A stretch of 64,000 bases of DNA. Origin: Arthrobacter sp. UNC362MFTsu5.1. GTDB taxonomy: Bacteria; Actinomycetota; Actinomycetes; Actinomycetales; Micrococcaceae. The position numbers were made by a program, and so were the translations under genes. The stretch lies in assembly GCF_000685965.1 (NCBI RefSeq), contig NZ_JMLE01000001.1:434001-498000 (forward strand). Reading direction: 5' to 3'. Below, one piece after another: positions 34,329 to 43,324 of this stretch. The notes under the pieces are model-generated. The model saw nothing but the letters and a program-made list of their open reading frames with translations, had not been told where the DNA came from and ran no database searches. How positions within the stretch are numbered: the first letter of the stretch is position 1; each line of letters starts with the position of its first letter.

Positions 34329-35198
34329 CTATTCCTCGTGCTTGATCTTGTGCACCCGGGTGACCACCGTGGGGCACGGGACCCGCAGCAGGACCGCGTG
34401 GGCGGTGGAACCGAGCAGCAGCCTGCTGAACCCGCCGCGCCCGCGGCTGCCGATCACCAGGAGCCGCGCGTTCGCGGCGGCCTCCACGAGGGCCTTGGCC
34501 GGATCGGTGTCCTTGTCGAGCACCTGGTTCACCACGAGGTCCGGGTACTTGTCCCGCAGCCCGGCGACTGATTCGGCGAGCACGATTTTGTCCTCTTCCT
34601 CAATGACTTCAGCCAGGCCGCTCGCAGGCATCCCGCTCTGGACCCAGCGGGCGGGGCGCCGGAATGCCAGCAGGGCCGTCAGCTCATCCCCTTCACGGTC
34701 GGCCTCCGCCGCGGCAAACGCCACCGCCTGAAGGGACTCCTCCGAACCGTCCACGCCGACAACAACGCCGCGTCCCTGCGGCCCCTGGGCCTGCGGTATG
34801 ACTGCCACCGGGCTGTCCGACGCGGTAACAACCTGAAGGGCCCGGTCCGTCATGGGACCCCCGTCGGCCCAGTGGCGGTGGTGCGAGCCGATGACCACCA
34901 TGGCGGCCTCTTTGGACATGTCCTTCAGGGCCGAGCCTGCGCTGCCATGCCGCAACTGCACGTCGACGGCGACGTCGGGTTCCTTCTTGGCGGCATCCTC
35001 CTGGACCTGCCTTAGCAGCTCCATGCCTGATTCCCGGATCAGTTCGTGATACTGGAAGTCCGGCGACATCCACCGGTCGTCCACTGCATGGACTGCAATG
35101 ACCGGGAGCTTCAGCTGCGCTGCCCGGTGCAGCGACCACGACATTGCGGACTCACTTCCCGCGGAGCCGTTGATGCCGACGACGATTGGTTTGCTCAT
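34329..35198 (-). CDS. Universal stress protein, two UspA domains
   Basis: 289 residues, tandem UspA domains (about 1-143 and 146-285). The second has the ATP-binding signature GSRGRGGFSRLLLGSTAHAV; in the first the same region (GSHHRHWADGGPMTDRALQVV) has lost the glycine-rich loop, so it probably does not bind ATP in the standard way. ATG 35198 was chosen because AGGA lies 7 nt upstream and MSKPIVVGINGS is the conserved N-terminus; an ATG at 35219 adds seven residues. Usp proteins respond to stress and hypoxia in actinobacteria. Confidence 0.9.
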   Translation of the reverse strand: MSKPIVVGINGSAGSESAMSWSLHRAAQLKLPVIAVHAVDDRWMSPDFQYHELIRESGMELLRQVQEDAAKKEPDVAVDVQLRHGSAGSALKDMSKEAAMVVIGSHHRHWADGGPMTDRALQVVTASDSPVAVIPQAQGPQGRGVVVGVDGSEESLQAVAFAAAEADREGDELTALLAFRRPARWVQSGMPASGLAEVIEEEDKIVLAESVAGLRDKYPDLVVNQVLDKDTDPAKALVEAAANARLLVIGSRGRGGFSRLLLGSTAHAVLLRVPCPTVVTRVHKIKHEE

Positions 35199-35328
35199 TC
35201 GAATCCTGCTCTTCTCCATCGCGTTTTCGGATCAGCACGCCGATGGCCGCTGACACCTTCAGTGTGCTCCGGGGGCAGAGGCACGGGTTAGGGCCTTAAG
35301 CCCCTCACCGGCCACTGAGCCCCGCGCG

Positions 35329-35334
35329 TAGCGT
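35329..35334 (+). promoter_or_regulatory. -10 box, leaderless-type promoter of the membrane protein pair
   Basis: TAGCGT ends 7 nt before ATG 35342. Confidence 0.45.
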
Positions 35335-35341
35335 CAGCCCC

Positions 35342-35995
35342 ATGGAGGACACCCGGGCGGACCCGGCCGCCCCCGCACGGCCCAAGCCGTTCCTTCGCCG
35401 TTGGTTCCTGTGGGTCACACTCGGTGAGAGTGCAGGCTTCCTGGCTCCCGCCGTCGTCGCGGTCTTTGTGATCATTCCGGACACGGCCGGCGCCCTGGCG
35501 TGGCTGGCCGTGGCGGGCGTCGCAGAAGGCACAGTCCTGGGACTTGCCCAGGCACACGTACTGAAGCGGGAGCTGCCCGGGCTCCGTATGCGGTCGTGGA
35601 CCGTCCGCACCGCTGCCGGCGCGGCCCTGGCCTGGCTCATCGGTCTTGCCCCCAGTACATTCGCAGCACAATGGCAGGCCTGGCCGCCGGTCCTGCAACT
35701 CGCCGTCGCCGTGCCCGGAGCCTTGCTGCTCCTCTGTTCGATCGGCCTGGCGCAGTGGCCGGAACTGCGCCGGCACGTCGCCCGCAGCGGACGGTGGGTG
35801 GCCGGGAACGCCCTCGCATGGTGCGTCGGGCTGGGACTGTTCTTCGCCGTCGCACCTCCGCTATGGCAGGAGGGACAGCCGCCGACGACGGTAATCGCCA
35901 TTGGTGTCGCGGCCGCCATCCTGATGGCGGCCGGCATGGCGCTGGTGACCGGGCTGGTAATGGACCGGCTGCTGGCCGCCAGGGGAAACACATGA
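35342..35995 (+). CDS. Hypothetical polytopic membrane protein
   Basis: 217 residues, no recognised family. Six hydrophobic segments (about 20-45, 50-70, 86-105, 110-132, 150-170 and 184-208) after a basic, Pro/Ala-rich N-terminus; several Trp residues lie at membrane boundaries. Its stop overlaps the next ATG (ATGA), so the two membrane proteins form one unit. Confidence 0.8.
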   Translation: MEDTRADPAAPARPKPFLRRWFLWVTLGESAGFLAPAVVAVFVIIPDTAGALAWLAVAGVAEGTVLGLAQAHVLKRELPGLRMRSWTVRTAAGAALAWLIGLAPSTFAAQWQAWPPVLQLAVAVPGALLLLCSIGLAQWPELRRHVARSGRWVAGNALAWCVGLGLFFAVAPPLWQEGQPPTTVIAIGVAAAILMAAGMALVTGLVMDRLLAARGNT

Positions 35996-36693
35996 CCCGC
36001 CTCCGGCGGGACCCGGCAGCTTTTGCTGCCGACGGCGAGCGCTTGCGGATCTCGGGCGGCATGGCCGGATTGATGTCGGCAGCGCTCGGCATAGCGGGCG
36101 GATCCATGGAAGTCCTCCTCACCGGGCCGTGGCCAAACGCCTCCGACGCAGGCTACGCGGCGTTCCTGCTGGCCAACCGGACGCCGGTGCTGGCCCAGAG
36201 CATGCTTTTTGTGTTCAGTTCAGCGGCCCTGATCTGGTTCCTGGGCTATGTCCGTTCGTACCTGTACCGCCGGGAAGGCGGCCCCGGGACGCTGGCTGGC
36301 ATTGCGTTCACCGCCGGCGTGCTGGGCGCTGGCTTGAACATCCTGGGCCAGGCTGCCCAGATCACGCTGACGCTGCCGTCGCAGGCCGCGGTGGCACCGG
36401 GGGTGGCAGCCGCCGTCGCGGATCTGTGCCTCGTCACGCTTGCGCTGGCGAACCTGCCCGCCGGGGTGATGTTCACCGCCGTTGCTGTGGTGTCGCTGCG
36501 GATGAAGGCATCCCCCGTGGTCCTCGGCTGGATCGCCGCCTGTGCGGCGGCAGCCTCGTTCCTGTCCGCACTGTCTCTGATTCCGGAGAGCGGGCCGCTG
36601 GCCCCCATGGGCTGGCTGACCACCTTGCTCCGGCTGGTGCCGCTGCTCTGGTACGTTCCTGCGGCCGTCCTGCTGATGCGGCGCCCTGTTTGA
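35992..36693 (+). CDS. Hypothetical membrane protein, DUF4386-like
   Basis: 233 residues with six or seven membrane helices, starting at ATG 35992, which overlaps the previous stop by 4 nt. After a short basic N-terminus (TRLRRDPAAFAADGERLR) the helices are Ala/Gly/Leu-rich. The general outline, RISGGMAGLMSAALG at the start and a conserved VLAQSMLFVFSSAALIWFLG helix, resembles DUF4386-type proteins, but the match is weak. Function unknown. A 15-bp tandem repeat begins 17 nt after its stop. Confidence 0.78.
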   Translation: MTRLRRDPAAFAADGERLRISGGMAGLMSAALGIAGGSMEVLLTGPWPNASDAGYAAFLLANRTPVLAQSMLFVFSSAALIWFLGYVRSYLYRREGGPGTLAGIAFTAGVLGAGLNILGQAAQITLTLPSQAAVAPGVAAAVADLCLVTLALANLPAGVMFTAVAVVSLRMKASPVVLGWIAACAAAASFLSALSLIPESGPLAPMGWLTTLLRLVPLLWYVPAAVLLMRRPV

Positions 36694-36710
36694 CGCAACG
36701 TCCTGCCTGA

Positions 36711-36810
36711 CAAGGCGCCGCCCGGCAAGACGCCGCCCGGCAAGACGCCGCCCGGCAAGACGCCGCCCGGCAAGACGCTGCCCGGCAAGACGCCGCCCAA
36801 CAATGCGCCG
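36711..36810. repeat. 15-bp tandem repeat, about 6.7 copies
   Basis: Consensus CAAGACGCCGCCCGG. Copies run without spacers from 36711; three are identical, the others differ by one to three bases (for example CAAGACGCTGCCCGG at 36771). It lies between two convergent genes and ends 13 nt before the esterase stop codon. Confidence 0.95.
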
Positions 36811-36822
36811 CGTGCGGGAATT

Positions 36823-38154
36823 TCAGAAGCCGGTGGGTTCCGTTTCGAACTCCGGCTCGTGTGGTGCAGCTTCGTGATGGAGCGGCCGAAGTGCCGAGGT
36901 CTGCTCCAGCCAGATCAGTGCGTCGTAGCGCCCTCCCATCCGGGTGGGGACGTAATTCCCGTGTTCACTGGCCGGCCGGTAGACAACGCCGATGGCCCTG
37001 TGCCCCAACCAGGCCGACAGCCATGGCCCGGACCTGTCCCTGCCGAATTCCAGCAAAGCCGGTGCGCCCAGCGCCTTGTGCAGCAGTTCCTCGTGGCTTC
37101 CTGCCCGCGCCTCCGGTACCTTCAGCACCCGTTCCGGGGAGCCCCATTCATCGGCAGCCATCACTGTTCCCGCATGCGACGCCAGCCCCACGAGGGTCAC
37201 ACCTTCGGTCCCATGGCGCTCGCGGAGCAGCTGGCCCACGTTCACCAGCCCGTCCCGCGCCATGTCGGTGGCCCGGGCATCCCCCACGTGGGTGTTGTGC
37301 TCCCAGATGATGCCCTTGGATGCCGGGCCCAGATGTGCACTGAGCCGGTCCACAGTGTCCGCCATGTGATGGTCCCGGACATTCCAGGACTCGCGGTTCC
37401 CCTGCACCATGATGCGGTAGTAGTGCTCGGCGTTGGCGGCGACCACGGCGTTCTGCACGGCGTCGAAGGCCTCGTCACTTTCGACACGTGGTTCATGGTC
37501 CCGCAGCGACAGGGCCCGGGTCCGCACCTCGGCGAGCAGGGCGACGACGTCCGCCTCGCAGGATTCCGGGACCAGCCTGGTGCGCCACGCGTACTGGTGC
37601 GGGTCTTCGTGATGCGGAAGGAAGCACTGCCATGCGCGCATGGCCGCAGGAACGGCGTCAGGCTCGTTTCCCTGGAGCCAGCCGATGATTTCCCGTAGGG
37701 AATCCCACAGCGAGTAGACGTCCAGGCCGTAGAAGCCAACGCGTTCGGCCAGGGGGCGCTCCAGGTTCCAGCCGCGCAGCCAGTCAAGGAAACCCGCCAC
37801 TTCCTCGTTCGCCCACATCCAGGTGGGCCAGCGCTCGAACCCGGCGAGCATCGCGTGGACCCCGGAGTCCAGCCCGGTTTGTCCCCGAACCCAGCGGTTG
37901 ATCCGCCAGCAGTCCGGCCAGTCACCCTCGACTCCGATCCAGCTGTACCCCTGCTCCTCGATCAGCCGCATGGTCAGGCGGGCACGGACGGTGTAGTACT
38001 CATGGGTGCCATGGGATGCTTCGCCGATGGCCACAAACCGGCCGGAGCCGGCTTTGTGGACCAGCCCGTCGAGGTCCCTGAGACCGGTAAGCGGACGGGC
38101 AAGGGACCGGATCTCGTCCGGCATGCTCATGCCGGACAGGTTTCCGGTGGTCAC
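36823..38154 (-). CDS. Erythromycin esterase family protein
   Basis: 443 residues. The Ere-type catalytic region shows VAIGEASHGTHEYY near the N-terminus, with the conserved Glu and His, then EGDWPDCWRINRW and EHNTHVGDARATDMARDG. Resistance enzymes of this fold hydrolyse the macrolide lactone ring, but most family members, including actinobacterial ones, have no proven substrate, so resistance should not be assumed. GTG 38154 was chosen because it overlaps the stop of the upstream nuclease gene (GTGA) and has GAGGA before it; ATG 38130 or 38124 are alternatives. Confidence 0.88.
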   Translation of the reverse strand: MTTGNLSGMSMPDEIRSLARPLTGLRDLDGLVHKAGSGRFVAIGEASHGTHEYYTVRARLTMRLIEEQGYSWIGVEGDWPDCWRINRWVRGQTGLDSGVHAMLAGFERWPTWMWANEEVAGFLDWLRGWNLERPLAERVGFYGLDVYSLWDSLREIIGWLQGNEPDAVPAAMRAWQCFLPHHEDPHQYAWRTRLVPESCEADVVALLAEVRTRALSLRDHEPRVESDEAFDAVQNAVVAANAEHYYRIMVQGNRESWNVRDHHMADTVDRLSAHLGPASKGIIWEHNTHVGDARATDMARDGLVNVGQLLRERHGTEGVTLVGLASHAGTVMAADEWGSPERVLKVPEARAGSHEELLHKALGAPALLEFGRDRSGPWLSAWLGHRAIGVVYRPASEHGNYVPTRMGGRYDALIWLEQTSALRPLHHEAAPHEPEFETEPTGF

Positions 38155-39533
38155 GTCGGGTCCTCGAGGGAGATGCCTTCGAGGTACTCCGGGACGCGTA
38201 CCCGCCAGCCGAGTTCCCGCTTGATCCGGACCCGGAGGGCGTCGGACGCCTCCGGCTCGCCGTGGGTGATGTAGGTCATCCGTGGTTCCCGTTCGGCCGC
38301 CTTCATCCACTCGATCAGCCCGTCGGCATCCGCATGCGCTGACAGGCTCTCCATCTGGATCACCTCGGCCCGGATGCGGATGTCCTCACCGTAGATCCGA
38401 AGCTGCCGTTCACCGGCGGCGAGCGCGGCACCGCGGGTTCCGCCCGCCTGGTAGCCGCTGAGGACGATGGCGTTCTTCGGGTCTGATCCGTATTCGGCGA
38501 TGTGGTGCAGGATCCTGCCACCGGTGAGCATGCCGCTGGCGGAGATGATCACCATCGGGCCGCCGCGGAGATTGAGCAGTTTCGAGTCGTCCACGGTGCG
38601 GGTCATCTTGGCCACTTTGTACATGTCCTCGTATTCCCGCTGCTTGAGCCGGTGCTCATCCGGGTGGCGCTGGTACATCCCGGAGGCGTCGATGGCCATG
38701 GGACTGTTGAGGTACACGGGGATGTCCGGAATCGCGTTCTTGCTGCGGAGCCGGGCCAGGTGCAGCATCAGCGTCTCCGCCCGTCCCACAGCGAACGCGG
38801 CAATCATGATGACGCCGTTCTTCTTCGCCACGCGGGTGATGATCTCCCCCAGTTGCAGTTCCGGATCCAGGCTGGAGTGCTTGCGGTTTCCGTAGGTGGA
38901 CTCCGTCACCAGGATGTCAGCGGCACCCAGCCCGCGGGGAGGAAACATCAGGGGGTCATCGGTGCGGCCGAGGTCCCCGGTGAAGTGGACGGAGTGCTGG
39001 CCCGCCTCGAGCCGGATCTGGGCAGCACCCAGAATATGGCCGGCCGGCAGGAACGTGGCCGAGATTCCCCCTCCCAGTTCCAACGGGGCATCGAATCCCT
39101 GTTCGCGGAAACTGTCGAGCGACTTGACCGCGTCCGCGGCGGTGTAGAGCGGTACCGGCGGGCTGTGCCGGGACGATCCCCGCTGGTATGCGTATTTGGC
39201 TTCCTCTTCCTGCAGGTACCCGCTGTCGGGCAGCAGTAGCGTGCACAGTTCAGTGGTGCCCTCGGTGGCATACACCGGCCCCGCGAAGCCGTCCCGGACC
39301 AGGGCGGGGACATAGCCGGTGTGGTCAAGGTGCGCATGGGTCAGCAGCACGGCGTCTATGGAGCGCGGCTGGACGGGGAAGGGAACCCGGTTCCGGTCCC
39401 GGAGCAGCTTGTAGCCCTGGAAGAGCCCGCAGTCCACCAGGATGCGCCTCCCGCCTGCTTCCACCAGGTATCTCGAACCGGTCACGCTGTCCGTGGCTCC
39501 GAGGAACCGGAGTTGCGGGTGTCGGTCTCTCAT
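38151..39533 (-). CDS. Metallo-beta-lactamase/beta-CASP RNA-processing nuclease
   Basis: 460 residues. MBL motif LLTHAHLDHTGYVPAL, further ligands in PAGHILGAAQI and FTGDLGRTDDPL, and the beta-CASP region with ESTYGNR, then HADADGLIEW and TYITHGEPEASDALR of the RMMBL C-terminal segment. Architecture is that of CPSF-73/TTHA0252-like RNases rather than RNase J. ATG 39533 has GGGAG upstream; an in-frame extension to 39773 lacks a start signal. It is followed by the esterase gene with a 4-nt overlap. Target RNA unknown. Confidence 0.9.
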   Translation of the reverse strand: MRDRHPQLRFLGATDSVTGSRYLVEAGGRRILVDCGLFQGYKLLRDRNRVPFPVQPRSIDAVLLTHAHLDHTGYVPALVRDGFAGPVYATEGTTELCTLLLPDSGYLQEEEAKYAYQRGSSRHSPPVPLYTAADAVKSLDSFREQGFDAPLELGGGISATFLPAGHILGAAQIRLEAGQHSVHFTGDLGRTDDPLMFPPRGLGAADILVTESTYGNRKHSSLDPELQLGEIITRVAKKNGVIMIAAFAVGRAETLMLHLARLRSKNAIPDIPVYLNSPMAIDASGMYQRHPDEHRLKQREYEDMYKVAKMTRTVDDSKLLNLRGGPMVIISASGMLTGGRILHHIAEYGSDPKNAIVLSGYQAGGTRGAALAAGERQLRIYGEDIRIRAEVIQMESLSAHADADGLIEWMKAAEREPRMTYITHGEPEASDALRVRIKRELGWRVRVPEYLEGISLEDPT

Positions 39534-39676
39534 GGTGCTCCCTGTTCCCGTCGGGCAGCGTTCCCGTAACCGGGAAGTATCTCCTAGCTTCCGCTTCTTC
39601 CCGGAGGCCACGTAGGGCCGAAAGTCATAGCTGCCCCGGTGTTCCCCGCGCCTATCCGGCAGTCCCGGCACGGCAG

Positions 39677-39682
39677 TACGCT
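39677..39682 (+). promoter_or_regulatory. -10 box for the luxR gene
   Basis: TACGCT, 24 nt before ATG 39707, leaving room for a short leader with the GGAG ribosome-binding site. Confidence 0.4.
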
Positions 39683-39706
39683 GGACCCACCCCTTGGAGA
39701 CGTCGT

Positions 39707-41341
39707 ATGGCTGAACAGGATCCAATAACCAGCGCCCGCGCGGCGTACGCCCGCAGGGACTGGCCCGCGGCACGGAACGGGCTGCTCGCCGCCAGGACGA
39801 CCACCGGCCTGGCGCTACCGGACCTGGACGCCCTGGCCGACGCCATGTGGTGGCTGGGCCGCGTTCCCGAATCGTTGTCCGTGGCCGAGGAACTGTACAG
39901 GGGCCTTGCCGGTGCAGGAGACCGGCCGGCCGCGGCCATGAAGGCGATCATCCTGTCACTGCAGTGGGGAACCCGAGGGGACCTGATGGTTGCCTCCGGC
40001 TGGCTCAACAGGGCGCGGCGCCTGCTCCAGGATCTGCCCGAAGGCCCCGAGCAGGGCTACCTGCTTTATCTCCAATCCGTAATGTCACTGGACCTGGAAG
40101 AAGATCCCGGACCGGCGAGGGCGGCTGCAACCGAACTCGAGGCCATGGCCGGCCGGCAGTCGGATCCCACCCTGGGATGCTTTGCCCGCGTGCTGGCTGG
40201 CCTGGCTGGCGTCCGTGCCGGACGGACCGAGGAAGGGTTCAACGAACTGGACGAGGCCATGTTGCCGGTCCTTGCCGGGGACGTTGCCCCCGTGTGGGCC
40301 GGGGACATCTATTGCACGGTCATCCACCTGTGCCACCAGCTCGGGGACCTGGCCAGGATGCGGGCCTGGACCGGCGCACTGGAGCATTGGACCGCGGACC
40401 AGTCAGCCACTTTTGTGTACACCGGCGTGACGCGCATCCACGAGCTGCAGCTGGTCAGTGCCGAAGGCGGCTGGGATGAGGTTGAACGGGAAATAGGCGC
40501 TTCGAGCGACAACCTGGTGGATGCGCACGGCTGGATGGCCGGCGCCGGCTACTACGAGCTGGGTGAGGTGCGCCGGCTTCGCGGCAACGCTGCCGGGGCC
40601 CTGGCCGCTTTCGGGCGGGCACGCGGCGTCGGAGTCGACCCGCAGCCGGGAGAGGCGTTGCTCCACTATGCTGCCGGCAACAGCGCACTGGCGCTCAACC
40701 AGTTGCGCGCCGCCCTGGGCGAGAGCCGGCTGCTGGACCGGGCCAGGCTGTTATTGCCCGCCACGGAGCTGGCGCTGGACCAGCGCGAGGCGGCGCTCGC
40801 CGAGGCGTTCGCGTCGGAGCTGGAGCGGACGGCAGCCCGGTTCGCCTCTGCGGGCCTCCGTGCGTGGGCATGCCAGGCCCGCGGCGACGTCCTGCTGGCG
40901 GCCGGCCGTGGCAGCGACGCACTGCCCCTGCTGGAAGCCGCCGCCCGGACGTACCGGGCGCAGCGGGCCCGCTACCGCACGGCCCGGATCCATGAGCTGC
41001 TCGCCAGCTCCCGCCGCAGCCTCGGCCAGGCCGGTGCTGCCGACGCCGACGTCGCCACCGCACTCGCCATCTACCGGCAGCTCGGCGCTGTCCCCGACGT
41101 CGAACGGCTGGAGCGCGACGCAGCAGCCGGCACCGGCGGGAGGGACAGGAACGGCCTCACCGCCCGTGAACGCGAGGTGCTGGCCCTCATCACCACGGGG
41201 GCCAGCAACCGTCAGGTGGCGGCAGCCCTGGTCATCAGCGAAAAGACAGTGGGGCGGCACCTCGCGAACATCTTCGGCAAGATCGGAGTCTCCACCCGGA
41301 CCGCCGCGGCGGGCTGGGCCAGGGAGCACGGCATCACCTGA
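39707..41341 (+). CDS. LuxR-type transcriptional regulator with TPR-like sensor region
   Basis: 544 residues. C-terminal LuxR/FixJ helix-turn-helix (about 480-540: LTAREREVLALITTGASNRQVAAALVISEKTVGRHLANIFGKI is the canonical pattern) preceded by about 460 residues of Ala/Leu-rich helical repeats of TPR type. Unlike LAL/MalT regulators it has no N-terminal AAA ATPase, so it is a TPR-LuxR form. ATG 39707 has GGAG 9 nt upstream. Targets unknown; it is divergent from the nuclease-esterase operon, which is the natural first candidate. Confidence 0.88.
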   Translation: MAEQDPITSARAAYARRDWPAARNGLLAARTTTGLALPDLDALADAMWWLGRVPESLSVAEELYRGLAGAGDRPAAAMKAIILSLQWGTRGDLMVASGWLNRARRLLQDLPEGPEQGYLLYLQSVMSLDLEEDPGPARAAATELEAMAGRQSDPTLGCFARVLAGLAGVRAGRTEEGFNELDEAMLPVLAGDVAPVWAGDIYCTVIHLCHQLGDLARMRAWTGALEHWTADQSATFVYTGVTRIHELQLVSAEGGWDEVEREIGASSDNLVDAHGWMAGAGYYELGEVRRLRGNAAGALAAFGRARGVGVDPQPGEALLHYAAGNSALALNQLRAALGESRLLDRARLLLPATELALDQREAALAEAFASELERTAARFASAGLRAWACQARGDVLLAAGRGSDALPLLEAAARTYRAQRARYRTARIHELLASSRRSLGQAGAADADVATALAIYRQLGAVPDVERLERDAAAGTGGRDRNGLTAREREVLALITTGASNRQVAAALVISEKTVGRHLANIFGKIGVSTRTAAAGWAREHGIT

Positions 41342-41366
41342 CTGAGGGCAACAACAACTGGACAAC

Positions 41367-41408
41367 GCACGACGACGGCGGCGGGCGGGCGCCGTCGTCG
41401 TCGTGCGC
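41367..41408 (+). terminator. Terminator of the luxR gene
   Basis: GC-rich hairpin with GCACGACGACG-type arms and a short GC-rich loop, 26 nt after the luxR stop. Confidence 0.7.
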
Positions 41409-41442
41409 TGGTTGCCTTAACCGCTCCGCGCGCGGGAACCCC

Positions 41443-41489
41443 TGCATCATTCGCCCCATGCCCCCGGCGAAAGTTGCATCATCCGCCCG
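41443..41489. promoter_or_regulatory. Direct repeats upstream of the methyltransferase gene
   Basis: TGCATCATTCGCCCC (41443-41457) and TGCATCATCCGCCCG (41475-41489), 32 bp apart, about three helical turns, so both would face the same side of the DNA. Possible activator sites. Confidence 0.45.
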
Positions 41490-41506
41490 ACGCGGGGCTT
41501 GCCGCC

Positions 41507-41522
41507 TCGAAAGTACTTTCGA
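41507..41522. promoter_or_regulatory. 16-bp perfect palindrome upstream of the methyltransferase gene
   Basis: TCGAAAGTACTTTCGA, centred about 50 bp before ATG 41565. Its size and place fit an operator for a dimeric repressor. Confidence 0.55.
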
Positions 41523-41564
41523 AGTAGCCGGACAGGGACGTCCGCCGACCGAAAGGAAAGAACG

Positions 41565-42692
41565 ATGACCACCACCGATACCAACCTCCACACAGGCGCC
41601 GGGAAGACCGCGTGGGACGACGGGTTAGTGACAGAGGACGCCGTTGAGGCCGGCGCAGCCCGGTTGCTCGGCATCCTCAACGACAGCTCCGCAGCCCTCC
41701 TGGCCAGCGTCGGCCACCAGACGGGGCTGTTCGATGTGATGGCCGGACTGCCCGCGGCCACGAGCGAGCAGATTGCGGATGCGGCGGGCCTCAACGAACG
41801 CTACGTCCGGGAATGGCTCGGCGGCATGGTGACGGCCCGCTTCGTGGAGTACCGGCCAGCCCGGTACCCACACGCTGCCGGAACCTACCGGCTGGACCCC
41901 GCGCTCGTTCCGTCCGTCTCCGGGCCCGGAGTCGACAACCTGGCCCGCATGCTGCAGTACGTCACGCTGATGGGTGAGGTGGCCGGCAGGATAGCGCAGA
42001 AGTTCCGCACGGGCGGCGGCCTGGGATACGGGGACTATCCGGATTTTATGCACATCCAGGCCAGTGACAGCGGCTCAGTCCACGACGCTTCCCTGGTGTC
42101 CGCCATCCTCCCGCTGGCCGGCTGCGTTGACCGGCTGCGGGCGGGCATCGACGTCGCAGATATCGGCTGCGGAGCGGGCCACGCCGTGAACCTCATGGCC
42201 GGGGCCTTCCCCGCGAGCCGGTTCACGGGCTACGACTTCTCGGAGGATGCCGTGCTGGCGGGACGGGCGGAAGCCCGACGGCTGGGACTGGGAAACGCCC
42301 GGTTCGAGATCCTGGACGCAGCCGCCCTGGACGTCGTGGAAGGCTTCGACCTCATCACCGTCTTCGATGCCGTCCACGACCAGGCCCGGCCGGCGCAGGT
42401 GCTACACAACATCCACCAGGCGCTGCGCCCGGACGGCACGTTCCTCATGGTGGACATCAAGGCCTCCAGCAACGTTGCCGACAATGTTGGGCTGCCGTGG
42501 GGAACGTTCCTCTACGCGATCTCCACGTTCCACTGCATGTCCGTCTCCCTGGCGCAGGACGGGGACGGGCTCGGCACGGTGTGGGGCGTGCAGCTGGCGG
42601 AGTCCATGGTGCGGGCTGCGGGCTTCGGCACCGTTGAGGTGAAGGAGCTCGACGAGGATCCGTTCAACGCCTACTTCGTCGCCAGGAAGTAG
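41565..42692 (+). CDS. SAM-dependent methyltransferase with N-terminal winged helix (Rv2258c-like)
   Basis: 375 residues. An N-terminal winged-helix domain (about 38-100; TSEQIADAAGLNERYVREWLGGM) is fused to a class I methyltransferase with SAM motif VADIGCGAGHAVNLMAGAFP, acidic loop VFDAVHDQARP and GTFLMVDIKASSN. The same arrangement is known from M. tuberculosis Rv2258c. The winged helix in such enzymes usually serves dimerisation and substrate binding, not DNA binding. Acceptor unknown. GAAAGGAAAG precedes ATG 41565. An unusual set of direct repeats and a palindrome lies upstream. Confidence 0.9.
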   Translation: MTTTDTNLHTGAGKTAWDDGLVTEDAVEAGAARLLGILNDSSAALLASVGHQTGLFDVMAGLPAATSEQIADAAGLNERYVREWLGGMVTARFVEYRPARYPHAAGTYRLDPALVPSVSGPGVDNLARMLQYVTLMGEVAGRIAQKFRTGGGLGYGDYPDFMHIQASDSGSVHDASLVSAILPLAGCVDRLRAGIDVADIGCGAGHAVNLMAGAFPASRFTGYDFSEDAVLAGRAEARRLGLGNARFEILDAAALDVVEGFDLITVFDAVHDQARPAQVLHNIHQALRPDGTFLMVDIKASSNVADNVGLPWGTFLYAISTFHCMSVSLAQDGDGLGTVWGVQLAESMVRAAGFGTVEVKELDEDPFNAYFVARK

Positions 42693-42738
42693 GCGCCGAA
42701 CGCCTCCCGCAGCCGGTCCCGCTGCTGCCTGGGTCCGG

Positions 42739-43155
42739 CTACTGCTTGGGACCCGCGATGTTCACGAGCCAGGCGACGCCGAACTTGTCCGTGCACATGC
42801 CAAAGGTGTCGCCCCACGGCGCCTGCTCAAGGGGCACCGTCACGGTCCCGCCGTCGGACAACTTCTCCCAGTACCCGCGCAGTTCGGCGTCGTCCTCGCC
42901 GCTGAGGGAAACGGAGAAGTTGTCGCCGGGGTTGAAGCTCATGCCGTTGGGCGTATCGGCGCCCATGAGCACCAGGCCGGATTCGGTGGTCAGCATGCCG
43001 TGCATGATCTTCTCCTGCTCCGACGCGTCCTCGCTGGCATGGAAATCGCCAAAGGTGCTCAGTGCCAGTTCGCCTCCAAATACGGACTGGTAGAAGGTCA
43101 TGGCGTCCCGTGCGTTGTCCCTGAAGCCCAGGTAAGGATTAAGTGTCGTGGTCAT
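42739..43155 (-). CDS. VOC/PhnB-like family protein
   Basis: 138 residues, one PhnB-type glyoxalase/bleomycin-resistance fold: NPYLGFRDNARDAMTFYQSVFGGELALSTFGDF, then HGMLTTESGLVLMGAD and APWGDTFGMCTDKFGVAWLVN. The metal and substrate of such proteins vary and are not predicted. ATG 43155 has GAGGA 8 nt upstream; the longer frame to 43233 lacks a start signal. Convergent with the methyltransferase gene. Confidence 0.88.
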   Translation of the reverse strand: MTTTLNPYLGFRDNARDAMTFYQSVFGGELALSTFGDFHASEDASEQEKIMHGMLTTESGLVLMGADTPNGMSFNPGDNFSVSLSGEDDAELRGYWEKLSDGGTVTVPLEQAPWGDTFGMCTDKFGVAWLVNIAGPKQ

Positions 43156-43324
43156 GGTCGGGTGTCCTCTCGTGCCGGTCGATACCCGGACCAACCGTGG
43201 ATCCGGTGGCCGCCCGGGCTTGGAACACTTCATATGTTGCCCGAGTCCTGCGTGACTGCATAGGGGACGGTTCGGCCTACACCTCGGAGGCGCGGCCCTC
43301 CGTGCAGAAATCAGCGCCGGGCCA

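Noticed and set aside
36711..36810. CRISPR array
   Set aside because: Units of 15 bp are contiguous with no spacers and no cas genes are near.
36823..38154. Calling the Ere-like gene a macrolide resistance gene
   Set aside because: Family membership alone does not show macrolide hydrolysis; most members have no tested substrate.
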